From: Roseovarius sp. MMSF_3359
Lineage (GTDB): Bacteria > Pseudomonadota > Alphaproteobacteria > Rhodobacterales > Rhodobacteraceae
Length of the DNA: 64,000 bases
Assembly (NCBI RefSeq): GCF_030733385.1
Contig: NZ_JASHJC010000003.1
Location: 340,712-404,711, forward strand
Reading direction: 5' to 3'
In this document: piece by piece, positions 1-8,418 of the stretch
How the letters are laid out: every line of letters starts with the position of its first letter
Numbering within the stretch: the first letter of the stretch is position 1
Notes under the pieces: generated by a model
Database searches by the model: none
Seen by the model: the letters and a program-made list of their open reading frames with translations, nothing else
Told to the model about the DNA's origin: nothing
Program-made: the position numbers and the translations under genes

Positions 1-450
1 TTCAACCGGCGGCACGTGCTGATCGGGCTGTCTTTTGCCGCCGTGATCTCCTGCGTCTTCGGGGCCTACTCCAATTATCTGGGCCCCGCAGGGGTCATGG
101 CGGCGGCCTTCCTCTTCGGCCTGACCAGCTTCCCGATCTTTTCGATATCCGCCGCCCATGCGAATGACTTCGCCGACAATTCGCAACGGGTCGAGCTTTC
201 CGCCGCCTTGATGTTCTTCTACGCGCTCGGCGCAATCGCGGCACCGTTGCTGGCGTCGAAACTGATCGACAGTTTCGGGCCGTCAGCGATGTTCGTGATG
301 ATCGCAGCGGGTCACCTGCTGTTGGTGTTCTTCAGTCTTGTGCGGATGAAGGCGCGCAAGACCCGCGATGAACGCACCCCCTATATCTGGAGCCCCCGCA
401 CCAGCTTTACCCTGGGCCGCCTGACAGAGCGGCTGCGCGACAAACGCTAG
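1..450 (+). CDS. MFS transporter, C-terminal part
   Basis: The frame is already open at base 1, so the gene starts upstream and only the last 149 codons are visible. The piece contains four hydrophobic segments separated by short polar turns and ends in a basic tail (ERLRDKR), as expected for the last helices of a 12-helix major facilitator. The segment SISAAHAND resembles the YcaD-like MFS subgroup, but that is only an impression. The stop overlaps the end of the convergent hydrolase gene by 4 bases. The substrate cannot be told from this fragment. Confidence 0.8.
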   Translation, partial: FNRRHVLIGLSFAAVISCVFGAYSNYLGPAGVMAAAFLFGLTSFPIFSISAAHANDFADNSQRVELSAALMFFYALGAIAAPLLASKLIDSFGPSAMFVMIAAGHLLLVFFSLVRMKARKTRDERTPYIWSPRTSFTLGRLTERLRDKR

Positions 451-1226
451 GCGTCCAACCCCTCGATAAACCGGACAAGGTGACCGGCCACGATATCCCC
501 GGCCTCCAGCAGCAGCGAGTGTTTCAGGTCCGGCAGGATCACCAGTTCCGAATTGGGAAGCGCATCGTCGATCAACCGGTTGAGGCGCGGGTTGCATCCG
601 CCATCATTTTCCCCGGTCAGGATCAGCGACGGCGCGGTCACCTCGTGCAGCCAGGGCGCCATTTCCGTCCCCGCATAGATGCGGAACACGTTGAGGAATA
701 CGTCGGGATCGGTATCGACCACCTGTTTCAACCGGCGTTCGACCACATCGCCATGCGCGGCGATGAACCCATCGGTGAACCAACGGTCCGTCAGCGTGCC
801 CAGCACCTGCGGGATGCCCTTTTCTTCCATCGCGCGGACAACGCCCCAGACCTTGGCGCTGTCGTCTTCGGTCCGAAACGCCGCCGTCGACAGAAGGCCC
901 AGCGATTGCACCCGGTCGGGATACCGCAACGCATAAGCCGGGCCGATCATGCCGCCCAGCGAATGCCCGGCGAAATGCGCGGTGTCAAAGCCGGAGCGTT
1001 CACGCACCCGCTCAAGATCGTTCACCAACGCGTCGAGACCAAATTCGCCCGTCGGCATCGGCGACGCACCATGACCGCGCAGATCATAGGTCACGACGGT
1101 GAAATGCGGCGTCAGAACCGGCAAGGCCTTGGCCCAGGTATTGCGCGCCGCGCCAATCCCGTGGATCAGGAAAAGCGGCGGGCCGTCCCCCTGCACCGTG
1201 AATTCGCAGTCGATCACATCACTCAT
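447..1226 (-). CDS. alpha/beta hydrolase (3-oxoadipate enol-lactonase/RutD-like)
   Basis: The 259-residue protein has the full alpha/beta hydrolase signature: oxyanion motif HGIG at residues 22-25, nucleophile elbow GHSLGG with Ser89, a probable acid Asp208 in GENDGG and His236 in LKHS. There is no signal peptide, so it should act in the cytoplasm. It is the last gene of a leftward group with a tautomerase, a flavin reductase and a luciferase-like monooxygenase. That context suggests it hydrolyses a lactone, ester or ring-opened intermediate made by the monooxygenase. Enol-lactonase-like sequences of this type are known in aromatic and pyrimidine catabolism, but the real substrate is unknown. 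Confidence 0.85.
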   Translation of the reverse strand: MSDVIDCEFTVQGDGPPLFLIHGIGAARNTWAKALPVLTPHFTVVTYDLRGHGASPMPTGEFGLDALVNDLERVRERSGFDTAHFAGHSLGGMIGPAYALRYPDRVQSLGLLSTAAFRTEDDSAKVWGVVRAMEEKGIPQVLGTLTDRWFTDGFIAAHGDVVERRLKQVVDTDPDVFLNVFRIYAGTEMAPWLHEVTAPSLILTGENDGGCNPRLNRLIDDALPNSELVILPDLKHSLLLEAGDIVAGHLVRFIEGLDA

Positions 1227-1235
1227 GACGCGGCC

Positions 1236-1430
1236 TCAGTCCGGGAACCTGTCGGAATTCAACTCTCCGCCAGTACCCCAATCGGATTTCTCGACATCGG
1301 TGATCACGACCTGCACGCTGTCGGGTGTCCCGCCCGCCGCGCCAACAAAGGCATCGGTCAGATCACGGACAAGCGCGCGTTTCTGCTCGACACTACGGCC
1401 TTTGAACATCTCTACCCGAATGATCGGCAT
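1236..1430 (-). CDS. 4-oxalocrotonate tautomerase family protein
   Basis: This 64-residue protein begins Met-Pro-Ile-Ile. After Met removal the N-terminal proline is the general base of the 4-oxalocrotonate tautomerase family, and the length matches that family. It lies 9 bases upstream of the hydrolase start and 9 bases downstream of the flavin reductase stop, so the genes are almost certainly co-transcribed. In aromatic meta-cleavage pathways such enzymes isomerise unsaturated keto acids. Here the family role is clear but the substrate is inferred only from the neighbours. Confidence 0.85.
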   Translation of the reverse strand: MPIIRVEMFKGRSVEQKRALVRDLTDAFVGAAGGTPDSVQVVITDVEKSDWGTGGELNSDRFPD

Positions 1431-1439
1431 CTTACGCTC

Positions 1440-1928
1440 CTACTCCGATTTCGGGCGCACCACGTGGAACGCACCGCTCATATAGGTCAGGGGTTGCTCG
1501 CCCGCGTCCGAAATGCCGGTCACGTCGCCGATGCAGATCGCATGGCTGCCGTGGATCACCGTCCGGTTGAGCGAGCAGGTGAAAGCCGTGGCGCGGGGCA
1601 GGATCGGCCCCTCTTCGGTCATCGTGACCTCGATCCCGTCAAACCGGTTGGGGTTGGTGGCATCGAGCGCCCCGGCGAAACGGTGCGCGACCTCTTCGGC
1701 ATCTTCGCTCAGGATATTGACGCAAAAGACGCCGTTATCCTTGACCGCCATGGCAATCCGGCTGTCGGCCTTGAGGCACACGAGGACCGAGGGCGGATCG
1801 GCGCTCAGCGATGAAAAGGCGCTGACCGTGGCGCCGGACATGCCCGCGGGACCATCGGTCGTGACGACCGTGACGGTCGAGGCGACCTTGCGCATCGCGG
1901 TGATAAAGGCCTGACGCGCGGCGTTCAT
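1440..1928 (-). CDS. flavin reductase domain protein
   Basis: The 162-residue product matches the FMN-binding flavin reductase fold (HpaC/RutF type). It has the early VASTVTVVTT segment, the conserved GATVSAFSSLS loop that holds the flavin, the DPPSVLVCL strand and a late GSHAICIGDV strand. I start it at the ATG at 1928, which overlaps the stop of the upstream monooxygenase gene (ATGA). A longer frame exists but its extra 21 residues look like an antisense artefact. It probably supplies reduced FMN to the adjacent luciferase-like monooxygenase, making a two-component system. Confidence 0.88.
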   Translation of the reverse strand: MNAARQAFITAMRKVASTVTVVTTDGPAGMSGATVSAFSSLSADPPSVLVCLKADSRIAMAVKDNGVFCVNILSEDAEEVAHRFAGALDATNPNRFDGIEVTMTEEGPILPRATAFTCSLNRTVIHGSHAICIGDVTGISDAGEQPLTYMSGAFHVVRPKSE

Positions 1929-2965
1929 TGCGCCGCCCCCTGCCATGCGGGGCGTCCGGTGAAATGGGGCATGACTTCTTCGGCAAAACACTGGATCGAC
2001 TCGAGCGTTTCCTGCGCCTCAAGCCCGAAATTCTTGTTCAGGATCACACGGTCGACCCCCAGCTCGGCATAGGGGCCCAGCTTGTCGATCATCTCCTGTG
2101 GGGTGCAAATCAAAAGGCTCTCTCCCAACTCTTCCACCGACTGATCGCGCGGCAGTTCCCGTACCATACCGTTATCCACGATGCCGGGGCCGGTAAAGAC
2201 ATTATCGAAACGGCTGTAGTACTTGTGGGCGGCCCCGATCTTGCGCTGCCGCTCTGTCGCGCCTGTGGCGATATGGGCGACACGGCTCAGCGTCAGGGTC
2301 AGGTGCGCGCCCGCCTTACCCATCTCATCCTTGGCACGGTTGAACCCGCCGACCTGATCGAGCAGCAGTTGATGATTGCCCGAAAGCGGTGTCGTCTGGA
2401 TATGAAAGCCACGCTTGGTGCAGTGATAGATCCCCTCGGGGTTCATCACCGCCATCATCATCTGAATGGGCCGCACCGGACGCGGCATGATGGTGAGTGG
2501 CTCGAAATTGTAATAGTCGCCTTGCCACGAGACCTCTTCGCGACTCAAAAGCGCCTGCAATACATCGAGTGCTTCGTTGAACCGCGCCTGCGTTTCGTCC
2601 ATCGGCACCCCAAGCCGCTCCATCTCGTAGGCAAAGGCGCCCCGGCCCACGCCGAGCATCAGGCGCCCCTCGGTAAAGATATCCGCCACCACGACCTCGC
2701 CCGCATAGGTCCGCATGTCATGCAGCGGCAGAACGACAATGGAGGTCATGATCTTGATGCGCTTCGTATGCGCCGCCAGCTTGACCGCGAATTGCAGCGG
2801 CGCGGGCATCATCAGGCAATTCATCAGGTGATGCTCGGTGATCGACACCGCATCAAAGCCGAGCCGATCCCCCAACATCGCCTGATCCAGCATGTCCGCA
2901 TAAACCCGGTCCCCGCCATAGGATTTATCGGGGTAATCGGCCGAAAGCTGTAAGCTGAATTCCAT
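1925..2965 (-). CDS. LLM-class flavin-dependent monooxygenase
   Basis: This 346-residue protein belongs to the bacterial luciferase-like TIM-barrel family. Visible marks are the N-terminal strand followed by GFDAVSITEHH, the ILPLHD-like segment (IVVLPLHDM) and RLMLGVGRGAF. The ATG at 2965 is preferred because AGGAGG lies 6 bases upstream (2972-2977 on this strand). An upstream in-frame start at 2992 lacks this. Such enzymes use reduced FMN and oxygen to hydroxylate or cleave organic substrates. The first-gene position in an operon with a flavin reductase, a tautomerase and a hydrolase points to an oxidative degradation pathway. Confidence 0.88.
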   Translation of the reverse strand: MEFSLQLSADYPDKSYGGDRVYADMLDQAMLGDRLGFDAVSITEHHLMNCLMMPAPLQFAVKLAAHTKRIKIMTSIVVLPLHDMRTYAGEVVVADIFTEGRLMLGVGRGAFAYEMERLGVPMDETQARFNEALDVLQALLSREEVSWQGDYYNFEPLTIMPRPVRPIQMMMAVMNPEGIYHCTKRGFHIQTTPLSGNHQLLLDQVGGFNRAKDEMGKAGAHLTLTLSRVAHIATGATERQRKIGAAHKYYSRFDNVFTGPGIVDNGMVRELPRDQSVEELGESLLICTPQEMIDKLGPYAELGVDRVILNKNFGLEAQETLESIQCFAEEVMPHFTGRPAWQGAAQ

Positions 2966-3064
2966 GTCGCGCCTCCTGTTCGGGCGGATCATGGCAGAAA
3001 AATTTAATTCATAAAAACGGATTTAATTGAAGATATAGATAAAGAATTTTGTATTATCTGCCGC
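2966..3064. promoter_or_regulatory. divergent control region, monooxygenase operon / LysR gene
   Basis: A strikingly AT-rich 99-base gap separates the leftward monooxygenase operon from the rightward LysR gene. The octamer ATTTAATT occurs twice, at 3002-3009 and 3021-3028, on the same strand with 19-base periodicity. TATTAT at 3052-3057 could be the -10 element of the LysR gene. LysR regulators usually bind such divergent gaps, so the repeats are candidate operator sites. This is an inference from layout. Confidence 0.4.
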
Positions 3065-3892
3065 ATGAACATTGCGGCCATAGAAACTTTCCTGACCGTT
3101 GTGCGGACCGGCAACCTCAACCGGGCGGCCGAGCAGCTCAATATCACGCAATCTGCGGTCACGGCGCGGCTGGACGTGCTGGAGCAGGCACTGGGCGCGA
3201 AACTGCTGCTCAGGTCGCGCAAGGGTGCCAGCCTGACAAAACCCGGTTTCGCTTTTCTCGAACAGGCCGAGATGATCGTGCGCAGTTGGGAGAATGCGCG
3301 GGCGCGCACGAACCTGCCACGCGGTGTCACCCGGATTTTCAGCCTGGTTTGCCATCCGACCCTCTGGACCGGACTTGGCGCCACCTGGATGGCAGATCTG
3401 CGCCAGGCCCACACGGAAACCGCGTTCGAGGTCTGGGCAGGACTACCGGGGGACGCGCGCAGGTGGCTGCAAAGCGGGATGAGCGATGCGGCACTCCTGC
3501 CCGAACCGCTGAGCGAGCCGGGGCTCGAGACCCGCGAGTTTTCTACCGACCGGATCGTGCAGGTGGCGACCCGGCCCCGGGAGGTGGTCGAGTGGGACCC
3601 GGACTATATCTACGTCGATTACGGGCCAGCCTTCCGGGTTCAGCATGCCGAGGTCTGGCCCGTCGAAGACACCGCCGGGTCGAGCTATTCCAACCCCGAC
3701 TGGGCCTTGGCACACCTGCTGTCCGAGGGCGGATCGGCCTATCTTCCGGCCACGCAGGTCGCGGGCCTTGTGGCGGATGGCAAGCTCTTCCCGGTCACCG
3801 GCGCGCCGGAGTTCACCCGCCGGTCTTTCCTAAGCTGGCGCGAATTGTCCGAAGCCGCATTTCCCTGGCTGGCGGGGGAGGCGGTCGCCTGA
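3065..3892 (+). CDS. LysR-family transcriptional regulator (HdfR-like)
   Basis: The 275-residue protein starts with a typical LysR winged helix-turn-helix: IETFLTVVRTGNLNRAAEQL, then NITQSAVTARLDVLEQ. The C-terminal inducer-binding half (from about residue 90) is less conserved and somewhat short. The gene diverges from the flavin monooxygenase operon across 99 bases and most likely controls it in response to a pathway intermediate. No other nearby target is apparent. Confidence 0.88.
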   Translation: MNIAAIETFLTVVRTGNLNRAAEQLNITQSAVTARLDVLEQALGAKLLLRSRKGASLTKPGFAFLEQAEMIVRSWENARARTNLPRGVTRIFSLVCHPTLWTGLGATWMADLRQAHTETAFEVWAGLPGDARRWLQSGMSDAALLPEPLSEPGLETREFSTDRIVQVATRPREVVEWDPDYIYVDYGPAFRVQHAEVWPVEDTAGSSYSNPDWALAHLLSEGGSAYLPATQVAGLVADGKLFPVTGAPEFTRRSFLSWRELSEAAFPWLAGEAVA

Positions 3893-3943
3893 TCGGCGCC
3901 GACGGGCTGGTCAACCCGCCCCTTCGCTGCCATAGATTGCCCC

Positions 3944-4816
3944 ATGACCCAGATTATCAATTCCCTCTCCGAGATTTCCGACCGCTACGAAGCCCTGTTC
4001 GTTGATTTATGGGGCTGCGTTCATAACGGCATCACCCCCTTCCCCGACGCGGTTGCGGCCTTACAGGCCTATCGCGCGAAGGGCGGCAAGGTCGTGCTGG
4101 TCACAAACTCCCCAAAGGCGCGCAATCACGTCGAGGCACAGCTTGAACAGGTCGGCGTGGCACGGGACAGTTGGGACACCATCGCCACCTCCGGTGACAG
4201 CGCCCGCGCGGCGATGTTCCGCGGCATGGTCGGCGAAAAGGTCTATTTCATCGGCAAGGACCATGATCGCAAGATATTTGAGCCGATCCAGATCGTGGAA
4301 AACCCCGTCAACGTCCGGCCGGTCCCGCTCGAGGAAGCCGAGGGGATCGTTTGCGCCGGGCCGTTTGACGCGATGGCCGATCCCGAGGTCATGCGCCCCG
4401 AATTCCTCTATGCCAAGCAGAAGGGTCTGAAACTCCTCTGCGCCAACCCCGATATCGTGGTGGATCGCGGCGATCACCGTGAATGGTGCGCCGGGGCGCT
4501 GGCGCGGCTCTATACCGAGATGGGCGGCGAAAGCCTCTACTTCGGGAAACCGCATCCGCCGATCTATGACCTGGCCCGCCGACGCCTGACCGCCCTGGGC
4601 AAAGTGGTCGATTCGGAGGCGATCCTGGCCATCGGTGACGGCATCCTGACCGACATCGCCGGGGCGATGGGCGAGGATATTGATTCCCTTTTCATCTCGG
4701 GTGGGTTAGCCGCAGCGGAGACGAAAACGTCGCAGCAACCGGATGAAGAAGCCCTAAGGGACTATCTTCAAAAGGAAATATCCTCTCCGACCTATACGAT
4801 CGGCCATCTGCGGTAA
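3944..4816 (+). CDS. HAD-superfamily class IIA hydrolase (TIGR01459 type)
   Basis: The 290-residue product has HAD motifs: nucleophile Asp21 in FVDLWGCVHNG, motif II VLVTNSP, a Lys region in YFGKPHPPIYD and the acidic motif IGDGILTDIAGA. The second Asp of the usual DxD is a Trp. This DLWG form is, to my knowledge, normal for this alphaproteobacterial subgroup, so I do not treat it as loss of activity. The CDS is a single gene between the LysR gene and a MaoC gene on the same strand, 51 bases after the former. It is probably a phosphatase for a small phosphorylated metabolite; the substrate is unknown. Confidence 0.85.
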   Translation: MTQIINSLSEISDRYEALFVDLWGCVHNGITPFPDAVAALQAYRAKGGKVVLVTNSPKARNHVEAQLEQVGVARDSWDTIATSGDSARAAMFRGMVGEKVYFIGKDHDRKIFEPIQIVENPVNVRPVPLEEAEGIVCAGPFDAMADPEVMRPEFLYAKQKGLKLLCANPDIVVDRGDHREWCAGALARLYTEMGGESLYFGKPHPPIYDLARRRLTALGKVVDSEAILAIGDGILTDIAGAMGEDIDSLFISGGLAAAETKTSQQPDEEALRDYLQKEISSPTYTIGHLR

Positions 4817-4918
4817 GCAAAAAAACACTTGATTTTCTGCACCTGCAAAGTAATAAAGTTCCAACTTTCGGCGCGCAACGGATTGAAAATTACGCGCCGC
4901 ACCTGATTGGAGGGTCGA

Positions 4919-5362
4919 ATGTTGGACAATATGCCCCGCGGTACCATCACCATCGAAGAGATCGAGATGGGCATGACGCGCAGCTTGCAGAAGGTTGTCA
5001 CCGACAAGGACATCGAGATGTTTGCCGAGGTCTCGACCGACCATAACCCCGTCCACATGGATGACGATTATGCCCGCGACACGATTTTCGAGGGCCGGAT
5101 TGCCCACGGGATGCTGACCGCCGGGCTGATTTCGGCGGTGATCGGTGAACAGCTTCCCGGTCACGGCACGGTCTATATGGGCCAGACGCTCAAGTTCCTG
5201 GCCCCCGTGCGCCCCGGCGACATGGTCCAGGCGGAGGTCGAGGTGGTCGGGATCGACTATGCCAAGCGCCGGGTACAGCTTGATTGCCGGTGCCTTGTGA
5301 ACGGCAAGAAGGTCCTGATCGGTGAGGCGACCGTGCTGGCACCAACCGGCAAATTCGACTGA
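4919..5362 (+). CDS. MaoC-family (R)-specific enoyl-CoA hydratase
   Basis: The 147-residue protein is a single hot-dog domain with the hydratase-2 motif: Asp41 and His46 in the segment STDHNPVHMD, then GRIAHGMLTAGLISAVIG. The ATG at 4919 follows GGAGGG (4909-4914) at good spacing; an earlier in-frame TTG lies within the ribosome-binding site region and is not a start. Members hydrate trans-2-enoyl-CoA to (R)-3-hydroxyacyl-CoA, linking beta-oxidation to polyhydroxyalkanoate precursors (PhaJ type). No PHA genes are visible nearby, so that role is only possible. Confidence 0.85.
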   Translation: MLDNMPRGTITIEEIEMGMTRSLQKVVTDKDIEMFAEVSTDHNPVHMDDDYARDTIFEGRIAHGMLTAGLISAVIGEQLPGHGTVYMGQTLKFLAPVRPGDMVQAEVEVVGIDYAKRRVQLDCRCLVNGKKVLIGEATVLAPTGKFD

Positions 5363-5494
5363 CGGAACCAACCCGGGACGCCTGTACCGCGACCCTTTGA
5401 ACGATCTGCACGATTTCTTGCATCTTGAGGCATTAATCGTACAGGCTTGCCGCTTTATCTGTTTGTCACCACTTCAGACAAACAGGAGGCTGCC

Positions 5495-5866
5495 ATGCCC
5501 GCGAAATTCGTCACCAAGAACATCCACGCCTATCTCGACTATCCCGTCGCCCTTGCCCTGATCGGCCTGCCCTTCCTTCTGGGGCTGGGGGACAGCAACC
5601 CGATGGCCCTCTGGCTGTCGGTTGTCGCCGGCATTGCCGCCTTCGTGTTGACAGTCCTGACCGATCACCATCTCGGCCTCATCCGGATCGTGCCTTATTC
5701 GGTCCACATGGCTGTTGATCTCATCGTCGGTCTGACCTTCCTTGCCGCGCCCTTCCTCTTCGGGTTCAGCGGGCTTGATGCCGCGTTCTACTGGCTCAAC
5801 GGCGCGGCGGTCTGCCTCGTGATCGCCTCGCACAAACCCGACGCTGCGGCCCAGCCGGCTGAGTGA
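5495..5866 (+). CDS. small multi-pass membrane protein (SPW-repeat-like)
   Basis: A 123-residue protein with about four hydrophobic helices: YPVALALIGLPFLLGLG, a second ending AFVLTVLTDHHLGL, a third VDLIVGLTFLAAPFLFGFSG and a fourth ending CLVIASH. The two halves resemble each other (each has a Leu-Pro-Phe or Ala-Pro-Phe-Leu helix end), as in SPW-repeat proteins. The ATG at 5495 is preceded by CAGGAGG with a 4-base gap, so the longer frame from 5447 is rejected. Its function is unknown. Confidence 0.7.
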   Translation: MPAKFVTKNIHAYLDYPVALALIGLPFLLGLGDSNPMALWLSVVAGIAAFVLTVLTDHHLGLIRIVPYSVHMAVDLIVGLTFLAAPFLFGFSGLDAAFYWLNGAAVCLVIASHKPDAAAQPAE

Positions 5867-5923
5867 ACGCCACAAGCCACTATCGCGCTTGCACCGGCCC
5901 GCATGGGGCGCTACCCCTGCCCC

Positions 5924-6862
5924 ATGCGCATCATTCGAGACTATGACTACCTTGACCCGTCCGACCGCGGCGCCAGCGTGGCGATCGGCAATTTCGACGG
6001 TGTGCATATAGGCCACCGCACCGTGATCGACCTTGCGCGCAAGGCCGCGGCAGAACATGACGCCCCGCTTGGTATCCTGACCTTCGAGCCGCATCCAAGG
6101 GAATATTTCGCCCCCGATGCGCCGCCCTTTCGCCTGATGGGGGCCGATGCCCGCGCGCACCAGTTGGAAAAACTGGGCGTCGAACGGCTTTATGAATTGA
6201 ACTTCAACGCCGCGCTGTCGGCCCTTTCGCCCCGCGAATTTGCGCAGAATGTCATCCATGACGGGCTCGGGCTGACCCATGTGGTGGTCGGTGCCGATTT
6301 CTGCTTCGGCAAGGGCCGGGCCGGCAATGCCGCGGATTTACAAACCTTTGGCGCGGAAATGGGCTTTGACGTGACCATCGCGCAATTGCTCGAAGGCGAT
6401 CAGGGGCAGGTATCGTCGACCGCGATCCGCACCGCGCTCTCCGAAGGACGCCCGCGCGATGCCGCCGCCATGCTCGGCCACTGGCACCGGATCGAAGGCC
6501 CCGTTGTCGGCGGCGAACAACGCGGCCGCGAATTGGGATATCCGACGACAAACATGTCCATCGAAGGGCTGCACCCGCCCAAATTCGGCGTCTATGCGGT
6601 GCTTGTGGATGTGCTCGACGGCCCCCACGAAGGCCGCTATCGCGGAGCGGCATCGCTTGGCGTCAGACCCATGTTCAACGGCGAGATCCCCAACCTCGAA
6701 ACCTTCATTTTCGACTTTTCCGGTGACCTCTATGGCGCGGAACTCTCGGTCGCGTTGGTCGACTACCTCCGTCCCGAAGAGACCTTCGACAGCCTTGAGG
6801 CTTTCATCGCGCAGATGGATGCCGATTGCGCCCGAGCGCGCGACATCCTGGCCGCCCTATGA
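5924..6862 (+). CDS. ribF: bifunctional riboflavin kinase / FAD synthetase
   Basis: The 312-residue protein makes FMN and then FAD. The N-terminal adenylyltransferase domain carries GNFDGVHIGH at residues 22-31. The C-terminal kinase domain begins near GHWHRIEGPV and contains GRELGYPTTN, the nucleotide and metal loop. The start at 5924 gives the normal N terminus (MRIIRDYDYL). Its stop overlaps the start of the downstream cysteine-cluster gene (ATGA), so the two are translationally coupled. Confidence 0.95.
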   Translation: MRIIRDYDYLDPSDRGASVAIGNFDGVHIGHRTVIDLARKAAAEHDAPLGILTFEPHPREYFAPDAPPFRLMGADARAHQLEKLGVERLYELNFNAALSALSPREFAQNVIHDGLGLTHVVVGADFCFGKGRAGNAADLQTFGAEMGFDVTIAQLLEGDQGQVSSTAIRTALSEGRPRDAAAMLGHWHRIEGPVVGGEQRGRELGYPTTNMSIEGLHPPKFGVYAVLVDVLDGPHEGRYRGAASLGVRPMFNGEIPNLETFIFDFSGDLYGAELSVALVDYLRPEETFDSLEAFIAQMDADCARARDILAAL

Positions 6863-7329
6863 GCGATCCGATTGATCGCAGCGGCCTGCGCCCGCGCTAT
6901 TGGGAGACCGTGCGCCCGGACCGGATGACCCAGAAGGAATGGGAGGCGCTCTGCGATGGTTGCGGCAAATGCTGCATGAACAAGCTCGAGGACGAGGACA
7001 CCGCCGAGGTCGCGCTGACCTGCGTCGCCTGCAGGCTGTTCGACGATGCCACCTGCCGCTGCACGCAGTACGATATCCGCCATCAATTCGTACCGGAATG
7101 CGTCGTGCTCAGCCCCCAGAACATGGATCAGAACCTTTACTGGATCCCGGAAACCTGCGCCTACAAGCTGATCTGGACGGGCAAACCGCTCTTTGACTGG
7201 CACCCGCTGATCTCGGGCGATCCACAGACGGTGCATGACGCGAATGTCTCGATGCAGAACCGCACGGTCGCCGAGTTCGAGATCGACGAGGACGATTGGG
7301 AAGATCACATTATCGAGGAGCCTGTTTAG
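6859..7329 (+). CDS. YcgN-family cysteine cluster protein (UPF0260)
   Basis: The 156-residue protein contains a dense cysteine set early on, LCDGCGKCCMNK, followed by CVACRLFDD and CRCTQYD, the hallmark of the YcgN/YkgJ families, thought to bind zinc or iron-sulfur. The tail is very acidic. The start at 6859 overlaps the ribF stop, and its own stop abuts the ATG of the aldolase gene. The function of the family is not established. Confidence 0.88.
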   Translation: MSDPIDRSGLRPRYWETVRPDRMTQKEWEALCDGCGKCCMNKLEDEDTAEVALTCVACRLFDDATCRCTQYDIRHQFVPECVVLSPQNMDQNLYWIPETCAYKLIWTGKPLFDWHPLISGDPQTVHDANVSMQNRTVAEFEIDEDDWEDHIIEEPV

Positions 7330-8373
7330 ATGTTCTTTGCCTCCGACAATTGCGGACCGGCCCATCCCGCCGTGATGCAGGCCGTCAGCGACGCCAATAC
7401 CGGCTACCACCCGTCCTACGGCGATGATGCGGTCATGGCGGAGGTGCGTAGTCTCATTCGCAACCAGTTCGAGGCGCCCGAAGCCGCGGTTTACCTGGTG
7501 GCAACGGGAACGGCGGCGAATGCGCTGGCCCTGTCGGTTTTGGCGCAGCCGTGGCAGACGATCTTCTGCACGCCGCTCTCGCATATCCAGCGGGACGAAT
7601 GCCACGCGCCCGAATTCTTCACCGGTGGCGCGAAACTGAGCCTTGTGGGCGAGGCCGACAAGATGACGCCCGATCAACTGGCCGCCGGGATCGAGGATTG
7701 GGTCTATGGCGATGTGCATGTCTCGCAACGCGGGCCGGTGGCGCTCACGCAGGTGACCGAGATGGGGCATGTCTATTCCCTGAACGAGTTGAACGCATTG
7801 ACGAGCCTCGCCAAGACCTACCGCCTGCCGGTCTATCTGGATGGCGCACGGTTTTCGAATGCCATCGCCGCGCTTGGCTGCACCCCGGCCGAAATGACCT
7901 GGCGCGCGGGCATCGACGCGCTTAGCTTCGGCGGCACGAAAAACGGCTGCATGGGGGTCGAGGCGGTGATCTTCTTTGATCCGAAACATGCCTGGGAGTT
8001 CGAGTTGCGGCGCAAACGGGCCGCGCATCTCTTTTCCAAACACCGTTACCTCTCGGCGCAGATGCTGGGCTATCTCAAAGACAACCTCTGGCGCGAAACG
8101 GCGGCCCACGCCAACGCCGCAGCGGCGCGGTTGACCGCCGGTTTGCGCGAGGTGCCGGGCGCCACCCTCCTGAACGATCCGCAGGCCAACATGATCTTTG
8201 CCACTCTGCCCCGTGCCGTGCATCAGCGCCTGCATGACGCGGGCGCGGTCTATGGGCTTCACGGCACGCTCAAAGGGGACGATCCCCAAGAGGCGATCTC
8301 AATGCGGCTCGTCTGCGACTGGTCGATCACCGATGAATTGATCGACCGGTTCATCGACATCGCCAAGGTGTAA
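7330..8373 (+). CDS. threonine aldolase-type PLP-dependent beta-eliminating lyase
   Basis: The 347-residue protein starts with the family motif FASDNCGPAHP and has GTAANALAL, the cofactor aspartate in LDGARFSN (Asp171) and the PLP lysine Lys204 in SFGGTKNGCMG. These fit low-specificity L-threonine aldolase, which splits threonine or allo-threonine into glycine and acetaldehyde. It starts directly at the stop of the YcgN-like gene, so ribF, ycgN-like and this gene form one operon. A related specificity (such as another beta-hydroxy amino acid) cannot be excluded. Confidence 0.9.
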   Translation: MFFASDNCGPAHPAVMQAVSDANTGYHPSYGDDAVMAEVRSLIRNQFEAPEAAVYLVATGTAANALALSVLAQPWQTIFCTPLSHIQRDECHAPEFFTGGAKLSLVGEADKMTPDQLAAGIEDWVYGDVHVSQRGPVALTQVTEMGHVYSLNELNALTSLAKTYRLPVYLDGARFSNAIAALGCTPAEMTWRAGIDALSFGGTKNGCMGVEAVIFFDPKHAWEFELRRKRAAHLFSKHRYLSAQMLGYLKDNLWRETAAHANAAAARLTAGLREVPGATLLNDPQANMIFATLPRAVHQRLHDAGAVYGLHGTLKGDDPQEAISMRLVCDWSITDELIDRFIDIAKV

Positions 8374-8418
8374 AGAGGCACCGACCAACACATCGGGCGG
8401 GCAGACGCGGAAAATGCC

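Noticed and set aside
480..1814. Long rightward open frame (over 440 codons)
   Set aside because: It runs antisense across the hydrolase, tautomerase and flavin reductase genes, with a composition rich in His, Arg and Gln and no domain. GC-rich codon use creates such shadow frames.
3944..4816. Missing second Asp of the HAD DxD motif as sign of a dead enzyme
   Set aside because: The DLWG form is, as far as I know, the normal signature of this subgroup, and the other HAD motifs are intact.
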